Shown here one piece after another: positions 61,251 through 64,000 of a DNA stretch of 64,000 bases. The number at the start of each line of letters is the position of its first letter. The stretch's first letter is position 1. Under the pieces are notes generated by a model, which saw only the letters and a list, made by a program, of their open reading frames with translations, did no database searches and was not told the origin of the DNA. Both the position numbers and the translations under genes were made by a program. The stretch spans positions 10,242,918-10,306,917 of the forward strand of contig NW_024467101.1 of NCBI RefSeq assembly GCF_017591425.1. The letters are read 5' to 3'. Origin of the DNA: Ochotona curzoniae (lineage: Eukaryota; Chordata; Mammalia; Lagomorpha; Ochotonidae).

Positions 61251-61374
61251 TACATGTTTTCCTGGATTGGGTGGTGGGGGAGTGCCTAGGGGTGGCACCG
61301 TGGAGCCCTAGCAGCGACTGTACCTATGGTCCCCTGCTTCTTATGGGTGACTACCCTTCTGTGATTTCCATGTT

Positions 61375-61455
61375 ACATTCCCATTTCACTGCTGACAAAG
61401 CTGAGGCTCCGATGAGGAGCCTTGCCCAGGGCCCTGCAGCTTTATGAAAGCAGAA
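61375..61455 (-). mobile_element. MIR fragment
   Basis: Reverse: 'cccatttcactgctgacaaag', 'cttgcccagggccctgcagc'. Confidence 0.65.
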
Positions 61456-62649
61456 TTCCAAGGAGAGCTGAGTCTGCGGATCCAGGCCTGCACCTGCCTG
61501 GGCTGGTATCTCCGTGTGCAGTTAGGGGTCCTGCACCTCTTTGAGCCTTGCTTCCTGCCTCTGTCCAACAGGCTGGAGGCTGTGTGGAGTAAAGCCCAAG
61601 ACCCTGTTCCACTTGGCACATGCTGCTAAGTTATCTCCTTCCAAGTTCTCACTGCAGTGTGTGCCTGAACCCATTTCTCAGGGCAGGAGACTGAGGCTAC
61701 GCTGGGGGACTGGTGAGAGCAGAGCTGGGGTCCTGCCTGCTCCTTGCCTCCGGAGCCCTCGTCCCCCTCCTCCCCTCCCCAGTGCAGCTCTCAGGAGTTT
61801 TCAACAGTTGTACATGACAAGGCAGGTTTACCTCCACCCAGCCCAGTCCTCCGTCCTGCATGACTGGACATGAACGGGCACAGGAGCAGCCGTGCCAGTG
61901 CCCACGAGCCACCTCCTCCCTCAGGAACTGTCCTGCCTTACTGTCTGAGCTCTGACCTGTTCACTGTAGCTTGTGACAGCCAGAGCCACCCGCCCGAAAG
62001 GTGGCCCCGGGCTGTGGCCAGGATTTTATCAGTCAGAGCTGGGAGAATAGCCTTTGGAAGAATGGGAGGCTTCGTTGGCACAGCAGGGACGACAAGGTAC
62101 GGCAATGCAGAGTGGCTGGCGGGAGGTGGCCGACCCCCTACAGGGCGGGCAGGAGGAAGTGCAGATGCAAACAGCACTTCCGGGTCTGGTTGGGATTCAA
62201 GAGCTGCCTGCTAGACTCCAACAAGGGGCTCTCATTTGTGGGCGCAAGGAGGCTGTGTTCCTTTATATATAAGGGCGGAAAGCAGCTCAAGTGTCTTTTT
62301 GAGGGGTGGCTTCTGCTGAATGAAGGGTACCCTGCTGCCGCCGGGCCTGCGGGGGAGCAATGAAGAGTGAGGGAGAGCCATTGTGGTCTGGCTGGGTGAT
62401 GAGGTGCGTCTGTGACAGTGGCAGGGCCCCTTGATGCTGTGGCTTGGCCTGTGTTCACTGATGTGGTGGTCCTGGTGCCAGAGCAGGTGCTCGTGAACCT
62501 GGATGGTGAGACAAAGCAGGTGATGGGGGAAGACCTCGTGTTGAGGGAGCCAGGTGCGATTCAGGAGAGGACCAGTTACCCAGGGCTTCTCTGCAGCGCG
62601 GATGTCAAGGCCTCGGTGATTGCTAGTGGTGGATGGCTGGGCATTGCAG

Positions 62650-62925
62650 TTGTTTGGTTTGTTTATTTCAGAGAGAGTGTCCCGTCCCTCCACCTCACCC
62701 GGTCCGCTGGATGCCCGTGATCACCAGAGCTGAGCCAGAGCCAAAGCCGGCGAGCCTGGGACACGATCTGGGTATCCCCCAAGTAGGTGGCCAGAAGCCA
62801 GTCACGTTAGCCATCACCTGTTAGCTCCTTGGGTCTGCATTACCAAGAGGCTGGAGTCCAAGCCAGGGACTCTGATGTGGGCATCTTAATCCAGATATTA
62901 ACCGCTAGGCTAAATGCCTGTTGCG
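62650..62925 (-). mobile_element. C-repeat SINE, diverged
   Basis: 'tttgtttatttcagagagagtg', 'accagagctgagccagagcc', 'taaccgctaggctaaatgcc' in reverse order. Confidence 0.7.
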
Positions 62926-63261
62926 TTTTAGGACAATGGGCAGCATGCCCATGCTCTACCCATCGGGTAATCTTTGGGTATTGTCAGTTACCTCCAAGAG
63001 ACAGAATCACAGCCCTGGTGTGATGGGCTAGCAGGTGGATGGAAAGAAGAAGGCTTGAAGGGGAAGGTAGGAGGGGTGTAGGAAAGAGGCAGAGAGGCCT
63101 CGTGTCGTTTCCACCCCATGGACATTTGGCTTGAGTGCTGCAAGAGAAAGCAGGTATGCCTGGCCCCTCTCCAGGCTGCTCAGCCGTGATCACCTCCCTG
63201 GAGGTTGGAGGTTTTGCTTGCGAGACCTAAGCCCTTCCTCTGGTACTTTGTACCGAACCAT

Positions 63262-63488
63262 CGAGTTTGTGATGCCACAGGTTATGGGATGCCTGCATCC
63301 CATGTCGGACCGCCGGTTCGAATCCCAGCTGCTCTGCTTCTGATGCAGCTGTCTGCTAACACAGCAACACAAAGTGGTTGTAGTGCTTGGGCCCCTGCAC
63401 TCATCTGGGAAACCTGGATGGAGTTCTGGGCTCCTGACTTCAGCCTTTGTCATGTAAACAAATAAATGAAATAAATCTTTAAAAAAAA
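63262..63488 (+). mobile_element. C-repeat SINE with intact B box
   Basis: Pol III B box GGTTCGAATCC at 63315-63325. The body is internally deleted at about 63450 and ends 'aaataaatgaaataaatctt' plus A8. Confidence 0.82.
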
Positions 63489-63489
63489 G

Positions 63490-63750
63490 TGGGGGTTGGG
63501 AGAGAGTCTCTTCCATGGCTTTACTTTCCAGATGCCCGCAGCAGCTGGGGCTGGGTTGGATGAAAGCCAGGAACTAGTAGTTCTACCCAAGTCTCCCACA
63601 TGGATGGCAGGGACCCAAGTAATTGAGCTGTAGCCTGCTGCCTCCCAGGGTGGACATTAATGGGGAGCTGGCTCAGAAGTGAAACCTGGATCTGAAGCCA
63701 GGAACTCTGAGCAGCTTAACTGTGGCAGCAGACACCCACCCACCCTTTCT
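63490..63750 (-). mobile_element. C-repeat SINE
   Basis: Reverse copy directly after the previous element: 'ttccatggctttactttcc' to 'gagcagcttaactgtggcagcag'. Confidence 0.75.
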
Positions 63751-63797
63751 TGTGCTTTCATGTAGCGATCAAATGCATGAGTTGAGCAATGAAGTGC

Positions 63798-64000
63798 ATT
63801 TTTAAAAAAAGATTTACTTATTTTACTTAGAGAGAAAGAGAGGCGGGTGGAGAGAGAAAAACATCTTTCATCCATTGGTTCACTCCCCAAATGGCCACAG
63901 TGGTCAGAGCTGGTACCTGTCTGAGGTTGGGAGCCAGGAGCCTCTTCTAAACCTCCCATGTTGTGGGAACAGAGGCCCAAGGACTAGAGCCAACCTTCAC
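63798..64000 (-). mobile_element. C-repeat SINE cut by the window end
   Basis: Reverse copy: 'tttaaaaaaagatttacttatttt', (GA)n, 'ccattggttcactccccaaatgg'; continues past 64000. Confidence 0.88.

Larger units (their letters stand above)
47641..64000 (+). other. TPST2: Putative TPST2 intron 1 (partial)
   Basis: Contains many C-repeats, two L1 fragments and MIRs. The intervals 50.33-51.25, 54.0-57.4, 58.2-59.4 and 60.8-62.6 kb are mostly unique sequence with no coding exon recognised. A pyrimidine-rich (CT)-like stretch lies at 55.62-55.84 kb. Confidence 0.45.

Overview
This window is mammalian nuclear DNA, most likely from a pika (Ochotona, Lagomorpha). The taxonomic call rests on more than forty copies of the lagomorph C-repeat SINE. 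The youngest copies carry the head sequence 'tagcctagtggctaa' and the tail 'aataaaaataaa', which I associate with the pika subfamily rather than the rabbit one. The gene content matches the block syntenic to human 22q12.1.

Layout: (1) 1-18 kb is gene-poor and SINE-rich. A CpG-rich stretch at about 4.85-5.70 kb holds a strong minus-strand splice donor and is positioned where the lncRNA MIAT should start; nearby are two RFX X-box motifs. (2) 18.06-22.98 kb is CRYBA4 (beta-A4 crystallin) on the minus strand, with six exons including a short non-coding first exon. (3) 22.98-25.74 kb is a short divergent intergenic region. Each gene has its own TATA box and, 35-43 bp upstream of it, a Maf-type (MARE-like) element. 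(4) 25.77-39.62 kb is CRYBB1 (beta-B1 crystallin) on the plus strand, also six exons with a non-coding first exon. (5) 39.6-46.8 kb is intergenic, full of SINEs and old L2/MIR copies. (6) 46.8-47.6 kb is a strong CpG island with a non-coding exon ending at 47164, called the TPST2 promoter by synteny. The remaining 16.8 kb looks like its first intron and contains no coding exon that I can recognise.

Both crystallin genes are intact. All internal exon lengths (119/142/143 and 119/133/143 nt) and intron phases match the family plan of one Greek-key motif per exon. The predicted products are 196 aa (beta-A4) and 250 aa (beta-B1). Beta-crystallins associate into hetero-oligomers in lens fibre cells, and the head-to-head layout with matched promoters fits shared lens-fibre control.

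I found no unknown protein-coding system. The remaining long open frames are explained by GC-rich islands, tandem repeats or SINEs. The observations most worth checking are the matched MARE/TATA promoters, the X-boxes next to the putative MIAT island, the purine-rich repeat in CRYBB1 intron 1, and several closely spaced inverted SINE pairs. Repeat boundaries are by eye, usually good to 10-30 bp.
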